From assembly GCA_903901975.1 (NCBI GenBank), contig CAIUTB010000125.1, positions 1 to 63,988 of the forward strand: DNA of 63,988 bases. The letters are read 5' to 3'. Positions 25,451-34,976 of the stretch are shown one piece after another. The notes beneath the pieces were generated by a model. That model was not told the DNA's origin, did not search any database, and saw nothing but the letters and a program-made list of their open reading frames with translations. The stretch is from an uncultured Bacteroidales bacterium (GTDB lineage: Bacteria > Bacteroidota > Bacteroidia > Bacteroidales > Paludibacteraceae). Made by a program: the position numbers and the translations under genes. How positions within the stretch are numbered: position 1 is the stretch's first letter; each line of letters starts with the position of its first letter.

Positions 25451-25536
25451 AATTATTTATTTATTAAGTTTTTAATTATGTTATAGTTTGAAGAGTGCTA
25501 GTTCAACAAACTATAACATGATATTAATTATTCTTA

Positions 25537-27102
25537 TCACGGTTGCCAGAATAGTTTTTCTGTAAATATATTATCAGCTGTTCTTGCTGGTAAGCTGGCT
25601 GAATTTGTAGTCAATTCAGTTTGTGGATAAGGCATTACTCTTGGAAGACCTCTGGAATCTTTATTCACATTGTTTGACAGATACGAATAACCAGAAGCAG
25701 CTGGTAAAACCAATACACCACGTCTCAAATCAGACCACGATTCAACGGCATCAATACCACATAAAGCTACGTACTTCTGAAAAGCTATAAATTGTATTTT
25801 AGCTGCGCTTGTTGTTCCTGAATTAGCCCACATTGCTGAAGGTACCGTAGTGATATAGGTCGTTGCAGCTGCAGGTGCAGTTGCTACACCAAGCCATACA
25901 AATGATTGGGTAATTGCACTTTCGAATAATGTTTGAGCTGTACCGGCTATCCAACCTCTTTGAGCAGCTTCGGCCTGAAAGAATAAACTTTCAAATGAAG
26001 GTAAAATAAACTGATCTTGAGTTGCTGAACCTGCTAAGCCCGGACCTATTTCAGTGCCTGTAAATACAGGTAAACCACCTACGGATGCTTTATTTCCACC
26101 TACTGCACCATAATCAGTTCCGGTTATACCTGTTGGTAAACCATTTGAAGAGGCATAAAACCTTTCTAATCGTGGATCTGTAGTGCTCAAAAGCGCTTTG
26201 AAATAATTATTAGGTTTGTTATTTGTAGTTGCAGGTGCACCTGATGGTGTCAACCCAAACTGGGCATAAAATGGATTCTGTTTTGCAGTTTGATTGCTAT
26301 AACCAGGTTGAACAGCTACATCTTCACCGGCAGCTAAAAATCCGCCATCAGCAACAATTTTAGCTATTTGAGTAGAACTTGGAACAAAACCTTTTTCAGA
26401 TTGACGTAAAAACATGCGCAATTTGATTGTATTTGCAAACTTCTTCCACAATACAATAGCATCAGGTATTTCCATACCTTTATTGGCTGCATTAATTGCT
26501 CCACCACGACAGAAAATAAGATCTGTTTTTACAAAACTTGATTTGGGTGCTGCTGCATCAAGATAAGAAATAGCTTTATCCATTTTTACTAATAAATCTG
26601 CATAAATATCAGCTGCAGGCGTATAAGCAGGGCGTGGATAATTTACATAATCAAATGCTTGAGCATAAGGTATTGCACCAAACTGATCAACAGTTTCCTG
26701 CCAAAGTTTAACTGATAATACCATGGAAGCTCCTGCCAACACAGAATCATTTGCTGCTAAAGCTCTTGTTTGTACCTGATACAAATCAAATAAAGTATTG
26801 TACGCTTGATCCCAATTAGTTTCAGGGAACGTGTTGGCAACTTTATAAGTTGTTTCTTCTTGTTCCACGATAAATGTACCAGAACGAGACATATATCCCA
26901 TCCAGTTATTAAGGTAAATAAATCGAGTTGCTTGTTGGGCACCAACCGAAGTTTGTGCATTTGTAAAAATCAGGTCAGGAGTAATATTGTCTCCGGTCAC
27001 ACGGTTCGGATCCGTGTTCACATTTAGGAAGTCACTACAAGAGCTTGTTGCAAAAACAACAGCTAAAAGTGACAGCATCACTATATTTTTAATTTTTTTC
27101 AT
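25537..27102 (-). CDS. SusD/RagB-like outer-membrane lipoprotein (SusD_2 type)
   Basis: The 521-residue lipoprotein has the signal ending TSSC and a typical start, SDFLNVNTDPN. A TPR-like helical core is seen (WDQAYNTLFDLYQVQTRAL, ADIYADLLVKMDKAISYLD). The C-terminal region carries the SusD signatures FFQAEAAQRGW and RVMPYPQTEL. SusD-like proteins form the lid over the SusC pore and capture the ligand. The SusD_2 subgroup is not restricted to glycans. The gene lies 21 bases after SusC and is surely cotranscribed. Confidence 0.93.
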   Translation of the reverse strand: MKKIKNIVMLSLLAVVFATSSCSDFLNVNTDPNRVTGDNITPDLIFTNAQTSVGAQQATRFIYLNNWMGYMSRSGTFIVEQEETTYKVANTFPETNWDQAYNTLFDLYQVQTRALAANDSVLAGASMVLSVKLWQETVDQFGAIPYAQAFDYVNYPRPAYTPAADIYADLLVKMDKAISYLDAAAPKSSFVKTDLIFCRGGAINAANKGMEIPDAIVLWKKFANTIKLRMFLRQSEKGFVPSSTQIAKIVADGGFLAAGEDVAVQPGYSNQTAKQNPFYAQFGLTPSGAPATTNNKPNNYFKALLSTTDPRLERFYASSNGLPTGITGTDYGAVGGNKASVGGLPVFTGTEIGPGLAGSATQDQFILPSFESLFFQAEAAQRGWIAGTAQTLFESAITQSFVWLGVATAPAAATTYITTVPSAMWANSGTTSAAKIQFIAFQKYVALCGIDAVESWSDLRRGVLVLPAASGYSYLSNNVNKDSRGLPRVMPYPQTELTTNSASLPARTADNIFTEKLFWQP

Positions 27103-27123
27103 ATTTCTATAGTTTTATAATTA

Positions 27124-30100
27124 TTAAAACTGCAAATTAACTGTAGCTCCAAAGAATCTCGAAGAAGGAGTTTCATAAGCACTACTTACACCCATAGTAT
27201 TTCCTGTTGAAGTATAGTTAAACTCAGGATCTCCCCATTGATTTGAATCAGGTAAGAACATTAACAAGTTCTTTCCTACTAAGCTTACAGTAGCTTTTTT
27301 GAGGAAGCTGGTGTTGTTTTTCAAGAATTTAGATGGAACATTATAGGTGATATTTAATTCACGTAATCTCCATGCAGCTGCACTTGCAAAATAGTTTGTA
27401 GCAACTCCGGTATTTTGGGTTTTACTTGTCCAGAAACCATAATTACCATCAGTTACAAGTCTGTTCGTGTTAGGAACATATGTATTTGTTGCTGCATCTA
27501 AATAAACAGAGTTTGGAAATACAAAACGTTGACGACCATATTCAGCCGAGCGTGCAGAAATTCCGGAGAAATCCATATCAGCACCAGCTCCTGCATAGAA
27601 ATTATGCCCACCTTTATAATCCCAGGTCATTGAGATACTAAAGTCACCAAGGGTGTATGAAGGAGAAATACCTATTACCCAAAGAGGTAATGTTCTTCCT
27701 TTAGTAATTAATGCTGAAGATACATTAGGATTTCCTGATGCGTCAACAATTACTTTACCTGTGGCAGGGTCACGAGTATAATCGGTCATTTGGAATGAAT
27801 AAGCAGGTTGGCCAACAACTGCAATGTTGTTAACAGTAGGATTACTTGCTGCATTTTGAATGAATCCGCTATTACCTGCTAAAACTACAGGTATATTACC
27901 CAACGTTTGAGTTACAATATTGTTATTATAGGTAGCGTTCACTAATAAATTAAAATCACCATCTCCAATTTTCACAAGAGGGGTTAATTTCAAATCCATT
28001 TCAAATCCCCAGTTACGGAAACTAGCTGCATTGGCCAATGCTACCGGATAACCTGTTGCCCAAGATTGAGAAACTGATAAAATCTGGTTCGTACAATCCT
28101 GATTGAAGTAAGTAGCTTCGATACCAACACGATCATTTTCCATTAAGCGAAGTTCAAAACCTGCTTCAGTAGTTGTAACAAATTCGGGTTTCAAATCCGG
28201 ACTTGGAATCGTATTACCGGCGCTAAAACCTACATTATTTCCAAAAGGATAACCACCACCAAGTGAATAAACAGCCTGGGTTGAATAAGCTGCAAGGTTT
28301 ACATTCCCTGATTTATTCAATGCACCTCTTAATTTCAAGTAGTTGATTGAATTATCTTTTAATGTTGGGAAAATATCAGACAGAATTACCGAAGCACTAG
28401 CACCCGGATAAAATACCGATTGATTTGCCACAGCTAAACGGCTATCCCAGTCATTACGACCAGTTAATTCCAAATAAGCTAATTTTTTATAACCAATTGA
28501 AACGTTTCCATAAGCAGAAACTAATCGGCTTTGAATGGTTGCATTATAGGGATAAGTTCCTACAGAAGCGTCACCTGAACGAACTGCAACATTATATAAA
28601 CCAGGAACTGATAAGTTATTACCACCCACTTCAACATCAACATAGCTATTGCTACGTACAGTTGAACCTGCAACATATTTTACATCATAATCGCCCGAAT
28701 TCACTTCACCGCTTAAGAAAGCATCTAAGTTTATTCTGCTTGTAGTCGACATATCAGAGGCAACTAATCCAGGTTGATTGTGATATTGTGTTGTATTACG
28801 TTGTAGTACATTTAATGTATAATCGGAAACAACAACCGGAGCATCTGTATTTTGGAAAGTAGCAATAGAAACGTTTGTACTTGCTTTCACATCTGCTTTT
28901 AACCATTTTGCAAACTTGTAAGATAAATTGATATTACCCATAAAGTCATGGCTTGAACCTTTTTGTCTTAAACTGGCAATTACCCAATATGGATTCCATG
29001 CATATTCACAGAAATAATTATCATATTTACCCCATTCGCTTTTAAGATCTTTGTAAGATAATAAAGGAACATTAGCTCCTGCCTGAAGTAAATTGGCTAA
29101 AATACTACCGGTATAAGAACTGGTAGATAAGTTAGGCATATCACCTTCATTCACTACATCGTAGGTATTGTTAGTGTAATTTACATTATAACTCACTGAT
29201 AAATTTTTATATTCTTTACCGGAGTTGAAACGTAAAGTTGTTCTATTGTTCTTATCACTTGGCATTAATCCTTGAATGTCAGCATTGGTAACACTAAAGA
29301 AAAAGTCTTTGCTGGATAAAGAAACTGCATTTTGGAAAGTAAGACCTGTATTCCAAAAATCAATTTTATCATTGGCATGAATAGCGCTATAAGGACCTGT
29401 TTGTTGATGTCCCTGTTCGTTTACAATACCAATTGGTTGAATTGAACCGTCAAAACGAGGTCCATAATTTTGATTTTCAATTGGACAATAAATTGTATTT
29501 CCAAATTCATCGGTAGATTCTCCACCCCATCCGCCAAACTCAGATTGAAGTTTTGGGAAGTAAGCAACACGAGTTGCCTGAAGTGAAGAAGTAATAGAAA
29601 CAGTAGTTTTGTCTGTGTCTCCTCTTTTGGTTGTAACTAAAATTACACCGTTTACAGCATCAGGACCGTATAATGCAGCTGAAGCAGCACTTTTCAAAAC
29701 GGTAACATCCTGAACATCTTCCGGAGCAATTGAATTTAAATAACCTAAACTAACCGGTGAACCATCCAGTACAAACATGGGTTGGTTATTTCCTGTAAGA
29801 GAACGGATACCACGAATGTTCATTTTTGCATTTTCAAATACACCACTATTAGTAGTCGTAATGTTCAATCCTGAAATCTTACCATTCAAAGACTGCTGAA
29901 CGTTAGTAGAATTTGCCTGAGTAATAAATTTGTTTTTAATTGTTGTAGCGGCATAACCAACTTCTCTCTCTTGTCGTTTAATACCAAGAGCAGTAGCAAC
30001 AACTACTACTTCATCCATTTGTCTAGTGTCAGATTCTAATCTAACTACCAAATTGTTTTTTGCATCCACTTCAATGGTCTTCATACCTACATACGATACG

Positions 30101-30318
30101 ACAAGACTTTTTGCATTTGCCTGCAAACTAATTTTAAACTCTCCTGAAGTACCGGTAATTGTACCAACAGTTGTGCCTTTTACCTTTACAGTAGCACCAA
30201 TAACAGGTTGCCCGTCATCCGCGGAAAATACCTTTCCCGAAATGGATTTTGACTGAGCATTAACCACACCTACGCTAACCAATAATAGGCAAGCCAATAA
30301 GAACGTTAGTTTTCTCAT
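27124..30318 (-). CDS. SusC/RagA-like TonB-dependent outer-membrane transporter
   Basis: The 1064 residues show the SusC order: signal peptide (to VNAQ), a CarboxypepD_reg beta-sandwich (ISGKVFSADDGQPVIGATVKVKGT), a TonB-box-like MDEVVVVATALG, a plug (LNGKISGLNIT, MNIRGIRSLTG, VLKSAASAALYGPDAVNGVILVTTKRG), and a long barrel ending in an aromatic, GATVNLQF. Energy-dependent uptake of an oligomeric ligand is the established role of the family. It heads a three-gene operon with a strong promoter. No hydrolase or regulator lies beside it, so the substrate cannot be guessed. Confidence 0.96.
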   Translation of the reverse strand: MRKLTFLLACLLLVSVGVVNAQSKSISGKVFSADDGQPVIGATVKVKGTTVGTITGTSGEFKISLQANAKSLVVSYVGMKTIEVDAKNNLVVRLESDTRQMDEVVVVATALGIKRQEREVGYAATTIKNKFITQANSTNVQQSLNGKISGLNITTTNSGVFENAKMNIRGIRSLTGNNQPMFVLDGSPVSLGYLNSIAPEDVQDVTVLKSAASAALYGPDAVNGVILVTTKRGDTDKTTVSITSSLQATRVAYFPKLQSEFGGWGGESTDEFGNTIYCPIENQNYGPRFDGSIQPIGIVNEQGHQQTGPYSAIHANDKIDFWNTGLTFQNAVSLSSKDFFFSVTNADIQGLMPSDKNNRTTLRFNSGKEYKNLSVSYNVNYTNNTYDVVNEGDMPNLSTSSYTGSILANLLQAGANVPLLSYKDLKSEWGKYDNYFCEYAWNPYWVIASLRQKGSSHDFMGNINLSYKFAKWLKADVKASTNVSIATFQNTDAPVVVSDYTLNVLQRNTTQYHNQPGLVASDMSTTSRINLDAFLSGEVNSGDYDVKYVAGSTVRSNSYVDVEVGGNNLSVPGLYNVAVRSGDASVGTYPYNATIQSRLVSAYGNVSIGYKKLAYLELTGRNDWDSRLAVANQSVFYPGASASVILSDIFPTLKDNSINYLKLRGALNKSGNVNLAAYSTQAVYSLGGGYPFGNNVGFSAGNTIPSPDLKPEFVTTTEAGFELRLMENDRVGIEATYFNQDCTNQILSVSQSWATGYPVALANAASFRNWGFEMDLKLTPLVKIGDGDFNLLVNATYNNNIVTQTLGNIPVVLAGNSGFIQNAASNPTVNNIAVVGQPAYSFQMTDYTRDPATGKVIVDASGNPNVSSALITKGRTLPLWVIGISPSYTLGDFSISMTWDYKGGHNFYAGAGADMDFSGISARSAEYGRQRFVFPNSVYLDAATNTYVPNTNRLVTDGNYGFWTSKTQNTGVATNYFASAAAWRLRELNITYNVPSKFLKNNTSFLKKATVSLVGKNLLMFLPDSNQWGDPEFNYTSTGNTMGVSSAYETPSSRFFGATVNLQF

Positions 30319-30378
30319 AAATTTAACATTTTGTTTATTAATCTTCTTTAATTTAAAGGAAGTTTATTTATTGCTTGG

Positions 30379-30410
30379 CAAAAATAAAGTATTAATAATT
30401 AAAAAACAAA
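30379..30410 (-). promoter_or_regulatory. Promoter of the susC operon
   Basis: On the minus strand TTTG (30407-30410) is followed after exactly 20 bases by TATTTTTG (30379-30386), a perfect Bacteroidetes promoter. The leader would be about 54 bases. Confidence 0.7.
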
Positions 30411-30632
30411 TGTTTTTGATGATAAATAGAAAAAATATACAGAATATTTGTTTCATTCTGTAGGCAACAGGCTTTTTTGAAATATATATAAGCACTGATG
30501 TGTGTAATTTCTACAATTTTTATAAAATGTTATTATATTGATATACAGATAAATAAATAAATTTGCTAAATCGAACTAAAGAAAATATCGAAAATTGCAA
30601 ACAAACCAAAAAGGAAAAATAAATAATAAAAT

Positions 30633-30677
30633 ATTTTCGTCCCAAAGAAATATTTAACATATTAATTGGACGAAAAT
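30633..30677. repeat. Inverted repeat in the 611-base gap upstream of susC
   Basis: ATTTTCGTCC (30633-30642) and GGACGAAAAT (30668-30677) are perfect arms with a 25-base loop. It may be a regulator site or a decayed terminator of the helicase gene. The rest of the AT-rich gap 30411-30929 shows no gene. Confidence 0.5.
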
Positions 30678-30929
30678 TTCACAATTTAAGCTCTTTATAT
30701 AGCAAAATATGGGTATTACAGAATTATTTCAGTAATAATATACTGTTTTTCATCTATCAACTTACGAATTTTAGACTGAAAGTGACGTTTTTTCTTTGAA
30801 TTAAAAAATTAATTAAAGAAAGTCCATTTCTCAGTAAAAAACAAACAGATACTTAAAACAAATAGATTTATTCAATTTTTTCGGGTAGGGTTGGCTGCTA
30901 AGTGGCTGATAAATAGATGAAAAAAGAGC

Positions 30930-33900
30930 TTAGTTAAAATCACTGATAGATTCCACTTTTCCCAAACTCACATAACAGACAAAACCGCTTGTTTGATAGC
31001 CCATTTCGGCAATCAAACTCATGTATTGTTTCACTTGTTGAATGTGAGTTTTGCTCTCTTTATCCCCAAATTTATAATCCACAATCGTAGCTTTGTTATC
31101 TTTAATGACAACCCTGTCAGGCCGATATTGTGCTCCGCCTGGTGTGAGGATGGTTGTCTCATTCAGCACACATAATGTATCTCCAAACCAGTTTTCGGTT
31201 TCAGGTAAGCTCCAGAATTTTTCCATTTCCTGCTCTACTATTTTACTTTCCTTTTCGTTGATTCTACCTTCACGAATCATTGCCTGAATAGCATTCGATT
31301 GGTCTAACTTGCGGGTAATATTGTGCAAAATGTCGTGCATGATGATTCCATAATTCAATTTACTATCTGTCAATTTTTGATTTTCAAGCAAATAATCGAG
31401 GCTTTGGTGGCGTATGTGCAAGCGATCGGAACTACTTACCGACGGATAGTTATTTATCTTCTCATTGTCACCGTAATTTTGGGAGTTTTGAAATGTCACT
31501 TTTGTGGGTTTACCTAAAGAGAACACATTAGAAACATCATCAAATGAGTTGGACAAGGGAATGATTTCTTTATCCAAACCCGCTGTTTCCACACTGATAC
31601 AAGCTGAAAGTAAGGCTGACATGGAATTAATCTTATCTAAACTTTCTAGACCGTTTTTCGGAGCCGGAGCCATACAAATCAATTCATTTTTAGCACGGGT
31701 AAAAGCCACATAAGCCACATTCAAACTATCAATATATAAATGCATTTGTTCGTCGAAGTAATTTTCGGCAAAAATGGATTGTCCGAGCTTAGAACCATAT
31801 TCAATTGGCAATAAAGGCAATTCGTTGAAAGGAGCTATGGTTGGTTCGCACCAAAGAATATTTCGCATACGGCTATCTAAATCCCATTCACAAAAAGGCA
31901 TAATCACTACAGGGAAGTCCAGTCCTTTCGACTTGTGTACTGTCATAATACGCATAGCACTTTGATTGTCGGGAGTAGAAATGCATTGTTTAGCGCCGTT
32001 CTTTTTCCACCAGCTAAGGAAACTGTTGAGGTCGACCGTTTTTCCGGAAGTATATCGAAAGATCATATCCTGAAAAGCCTGTATAAATACTGCTTCATTG
32101 TGCCACGATCCAATATCGAACAAGGAAATGATTTGTTCCACCATATCATAAAGCGAACTGTGCTGAACTTGTTTCAATCGTTCGTTTTCTTCGTTTTTAA
32201 ATAATGAAGAAAATACATTTTCTTGCGAAGGTGGAGAAAAACAAGCATTCAGGGCATCATTTTCCGTTTTGTTTAGTTTGGCTCTGGCATATTCGTAATT
32301 GACTACAGTTTGTTGAATGCTGTCGGATGGATTGAGAAATAATTGCAAAACTCCCAATACAAAGCGCACCGAAGCGGCTGAAGCAATCAATAATCCTTCA
32401 TTACCCATAATATCATAGCACAGTTCTGGTTTTGCTTTCGGAGTGGTTTTGTAATTAAGTAATCGATGTATAACTTGTTGTTCCTCATCGTTTTTACGCA
32501 CTATAATACAAATATCTGCCGGACGATAACCGCGCACCTGCAACTCTTCGAGCATAGCCGGCAGTCGCTCCAAACTTTCAGCTTTCCAACCGTCTTCATT
32601 TTCATCCGCAGCAATAAAACGCAGTTCTACTCTCCCTGTTTCAGCTTTAGGAGAAGTTTGTTGATGAATGTTGGTATAGGCATGTTCAATTTTATGTGTC
32701 AACCCTTCTAAGGCAGGATAAACCGGCAAAACAGCCTGAAGGTTTTCATTCAGCTTGCTTTGCAATAAAATAGCAGCACGACGGAAGAACGAATTATTGA
32801 AATCGATAATGTTTTTATCGCTTCGCCAGTTGGTTGCTAGGTTTTCCTCGAGAATTTGTTCCGTGCGAAAATCAGTCAGTATTTGTTCATCGAGCAATTT
32901 CCAATCAGAATTTCGCCATCGATATATACTTTGTTTCACATCACCAACCACCAGATTGAATTTCCCGGCCGCCAAACTATTCGCCATTAACGGATGAAAA
33001 TTTTTCCATTGTAAGGTGGAAGTATCCTGAAATTCATCAATCATAAAATTATCAATCGTAATACCTGTCTTTTCATATACAAAAGGCGTATCACTGTTGT
33101 CGATAATTCTGTTGAGCAACATGTTGGAGTCTGAAATCAGCATGGTATTTTGCTCGTCGGTGAGTTTTTTTATTTGCACCGCTAAATCAGATAAAATACC
33201 AAGTGTATTGATATGCTTAAGCACCATTACTGCCGAATTATAGGTCACTATATCAACGCTCATTAACTCCACAATCTGCTTAAAGCATTTTCCCAACCCC
33301 GAATTGTAAGCCGATTCGATAGCCGATTTCACATCTTGTGGCGTTTTTTTTGTAAAGCAATTCGTTACATCGTCGGCATATTTAGAAAAGCGCTTACTAA
33401 TGTCCAACTTTCCTTTGACTAATTTTTCTAATGTCGTAGTGTCTTTATACGAAAAGTCATCGTGCGATAAACCATTAAGAGCCATCAGGTTAAGTCCGTC
33501 GGTGGCAGCTCGTTTTAGCTTGTCTTCGAAGGTCGTTTTAATCTCGCGCAGGCTTTTGCGGTAATTGGTCAGGAATTCGCGTTCGTGGAGTTTGCGATTA
33601 GTATCTTCGGCTTTATGCTGGTAACTTTCCTTGAAAATTTCCTTGCCCAAGTCCATAATATTGTTGCGCATGTTCCAGTTTTCCGACTGTTCAATGCGTT
33701 CCTCGGCATATGCTGTGAGCCATTGAAGCAATTGTTTATTTTCTTCTTTCGACAAATCGAGAAACAGGTTATCAACCGATTGTTCCAGGGTCGCGGTATT
33801 ATCCAACTCGAGGTTATAACCGCCGTGTACTCCAATGTCACGGGCAAACGAACGAATAACCTGTTGGAAAAAGCGGTCAATGGTACTTATAGAAAAGGAT

Positions 33901-34199
33901 GAATAATCGTGAAGAATGGTGCTAAGTATTTTTTTAGCCCGTGCATTCACTGCTTCTTCTGAAGGATAATATTTCGAAATTAAATCAGCTCTATAATCTG
34001 ATGTTGAACCCTGCGATAACGCGTGAAGTTCTTTCAGGATGCGCGTTTTCATTTCGTCGGTGGCCTTGTTGGTAAACGTTACCGCCAAAATACGACGATG
34101 CGCCTGTTCCCGCTTTGAGTCGAACAGTAATTTAATGTAATCTTTGGTTAGTTGGTATGTTTTACCCGAACCGGCTGAGGCACGATAGATTTTGAGCAT
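30930..34199 (-). CDS. AddA-like UvrD/Rep helicase with C-terminal nuclease domain
   Basis: The 1089-residue protein begins with the Walker A motif ASAGSGKT (8-15). It continues with helicase motif Ia (AVTFTNKATDEMKTRIL), motif II (FMIDEFQDTSTLQW), motif III (VVGDVKQSIYRWR), motif V/VI region (TVHKSKGLDFPVVIMPFCEW, VAYVAFTRAKNELI) and a PD-(D/E)XK nuclease (YRPDRVVI...IVDYKFGDKE, about 1040-1065). This is the layout of AddA, which processes double-strand breaks for recombination. The AddB partner is not adjacent in the window. The start is fixed by a perfect promoter 17 bases upstream. Confidence 0.92.
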   Translation of the reverse strand: MLKIYRASAGSGKTYQLTKDYIKLLFDSKREQAHRRILAVTFTNKATDEMKTRILKELHALSQGSTSDYRADLISKYYPSEEAVNARAKKILSTILHDYSSFSISTIDRFFQQVIRSFARDIGVHGGYNLELDNTATLEQSVDNLFLDLSKEENKQLLQWLTAYAEERIEQSENWNMRNNIMDLGKEIFKESYQHKAEDTNRKLHEREFLTNYRKSLREIKTTFEDKLKRAATDGLNLMALNGLSHDDFSYKDTTTLEKLVKGKLDISKRFSKYADDVTNCFTKKTPQDVKSAIESAYNSGLGKCFKQIVELMSVDIVTYNSAVMVLKHINTLGILSDLAVQIKKLTDEQNTMLISDSNMLLNRIIDNSDTPFVYEKTGITIDNFMIDEFQDTSTLQWKNFHPLMANSLAAGKFNLVVGDVKQSIYRWRNSDWKLLDEQILTDFRTEQILEENLATNWRSDKNIIDFNNSFFRRAAILLQSKLNENLQAVLPVYPALEGLTHKIEHAYTNIHQQTSPKAETGRVELRFIAADENEDGWKAESLERLPAMLEELQVRGYRPADICIIVRKNDEEQQVIHRLLNYKTTPKAKPELCYDIMGNEGLLIASAASVRFVLGVLQLFLNPSDSIQQTVVNYEYARAKLNKTENDALNACFSPPSQENVFSSLFKNEENERLKQVQHSSLYDMVEQIISLFDIGSWHNEAVFIQAFQDMIFRYTSGKTVDLNSFLSWWKKNGAKQCISTPDNQSAMRIMTVHKSKGLDFPVVIMPFCEWDLDSRMRNILWCEPTIAPFNELPLLPIEYGSKLGQSIFAENYFDEQMHLYIDSLNVAYVAFTRAKNELICMAPAPKNGLESLDKINSMSALLSACISVETAGLDKEIIPLSNSFDDVSNVFSLGKPTKVTFQNSQNYGDNEKINNYPSVSSSDRLHIRHQSLDYLLENQKLTDSKLNYGIIMHDILHNITRKLDQSNAIQAMIREGRINEKESKIVEQEMEKFWSLPETENWFGDTLCVLNETTILTPGGAQYRPDRVVIKDNKATIVDYKFGDKESKTHIQQVKQYMSLIAEMGYQTSGFVCYVSLGKVESISDFN

Positions 34200-34215
34200 A
34201 GCTGAAATTTGATTT

Positions 34216-34247
34216 CAAAGATACAATATTGTTTCAGAAAATGCAAA
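34216..34247 (-). promoter_or_regulatory. Promoter of the AddA-like gene
   Basis: Minus-strand TTTG (34244-34247), 20 bases, TATCTTTG (34216-34223): a perfect match. The transcript would have a leader of only about 10 bases. The -33 box lies in the T-run of the preceding gene's terminator. Confidence 0.7.
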
Positions 34248-34289
34248 AACAGCATCGGCTGAACTTCTTGTTTGAAATTCAGCCGATGC
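34244..34289 (-). terminator. Terminator of the small lipoprotein gene
   Basis: GCATCGGCTGAA (34252-34263) and TTCAGCCGATGC (34278-34289) are perfect 12-base arms with a 14-base loop, followed on the minus strand by TGTTTTTGC. It lies 35 bases behind the small lipoprotein stop. Confidence 0.8.
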
Positions 34290-34323
34290 CGTTATTCTTT
34301 AATCCTGTTCCTGATTTAATCCG

Positions 34324-34461
34324 CTATTTCTTTGCTGTAATAGTGGTAGCACCTGTAGTAGCATTTACCGGAGGATTCTGTGTGTAACAACTTGTTGCAG
34401 CAAGCAAACAAAACACGAATGTTATCGAAACCAAAACTATTCTCTTACCTACAGATTTCAT
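34324..34461 (-). CDS. 45-residue lipoprotein
   Basis: The minus-strand ATG at 34461 opens a 45-codon frame. It encodes a basic start (MKSVGKR), a hydrophobic stretch (IVLVSITFVFCLLAA), a lipobox ATSC with the cysteine at residue 25, and a short Thr/Ala/Pro-rich mature peptide ending ITAKK. It has its own strong terminator. The mature peptide would be only about 21 residues, too short for an enzyme. This resembles entericidin-like or other small lipoproteins in design, but I recognise no family. Signal, lipobox and terminator together argue that it is a true gene. Confidence 0.65.
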   Translation of the reverse strand: MKSVGKRIVLVSITFVFCLLAATSCYTQNPPVNATTGATTITAKK

Positions 34462-34565
34462 AATAATGATTGTATTAATTATAAATTTGTTATTAGAACG
34501 CGAAAATTACTATAAAGTTGTAGCTTAGATTAATTTTCTGTACAATATTAATATAGATTAAAGAA

Positions 34566-34898
34566 TTACTTAAAATTTATTTTCTTTACTTTGAAACCCA
34601 TTTCCACCAAAATGTCAACTATTTTCAGCCGAAAATCGCCCTGAACCAGTATTTCACCTTCGCGTGAAGAACCACCTGCACCACATTTTACTTTCAGCAG
34701 TTTGGCTAATTCCTTTAGTTCAGCATCTTTTCCTTTGAAATCAGTAATAAGTGTTGCCGGTTTGCCATTGCGTTTATTCAGTTCCACTCGCAAAGGTTCA
34801 ACCTGACGTTTTTTTGTTGGTTTTAGTTCTGCAGCAGGCTTTTCTTCTACTTGAGGTAGTTCTGATTTTAATCCACTTAGTTTATCTCTCCAATCCAT
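34566..34898 (-). CDS. yciH: SUI1/eIF1-family translation factor (YciH-like)
   Basis: The 110-residue protein has a lysine/proline-rich linker (to about residue 40) followed by the SUI1 domain: ELNKRNGKPATLITDFKG, then ELKELAKLLKVKCGAGGSSREGEILVQGD, the family signature, and FRLKIVDILVEMGF. YciH in E. coli affects the fidelity of start-site selection in vitro. It follows the trmH-like gene with a 69-base gap holding repeat copy G and a stretch of ATTTACAATTTACAATT-like sequence. Confidence 0.92.
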   Translation of the reverse strand: MDWRDKLSGLKSELPQVEEKPAAELKPTKKRQVEPLRVELNKRNGKPATLITDFKGKDAELKELAKLLKVKCGAGGSSREGEILVQGDFRLKIVDILVEMGFKVKKINFK

Positions 34899-34953
34899 AG
34901 ACCCATTTACGATTTTATCATTTACAATTTACAATTAAATATAACAAAGTATA

Positions 34954-34976
34954 TTCCCCCTTCGGGGTTAGGGGGC
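34954..34976. repeat. GC-rich palindromic repeat, copy G (trmH 3' end)
   Basis: Reverse-orientation copy (CCCCCTTCGGGGTTAGGGGG). It is solitary. Its TTA at 34968-34970 is the stop codon of the methyltransferase gene and its GGGGGC encodes the last two residues. Confidence 0.75.
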
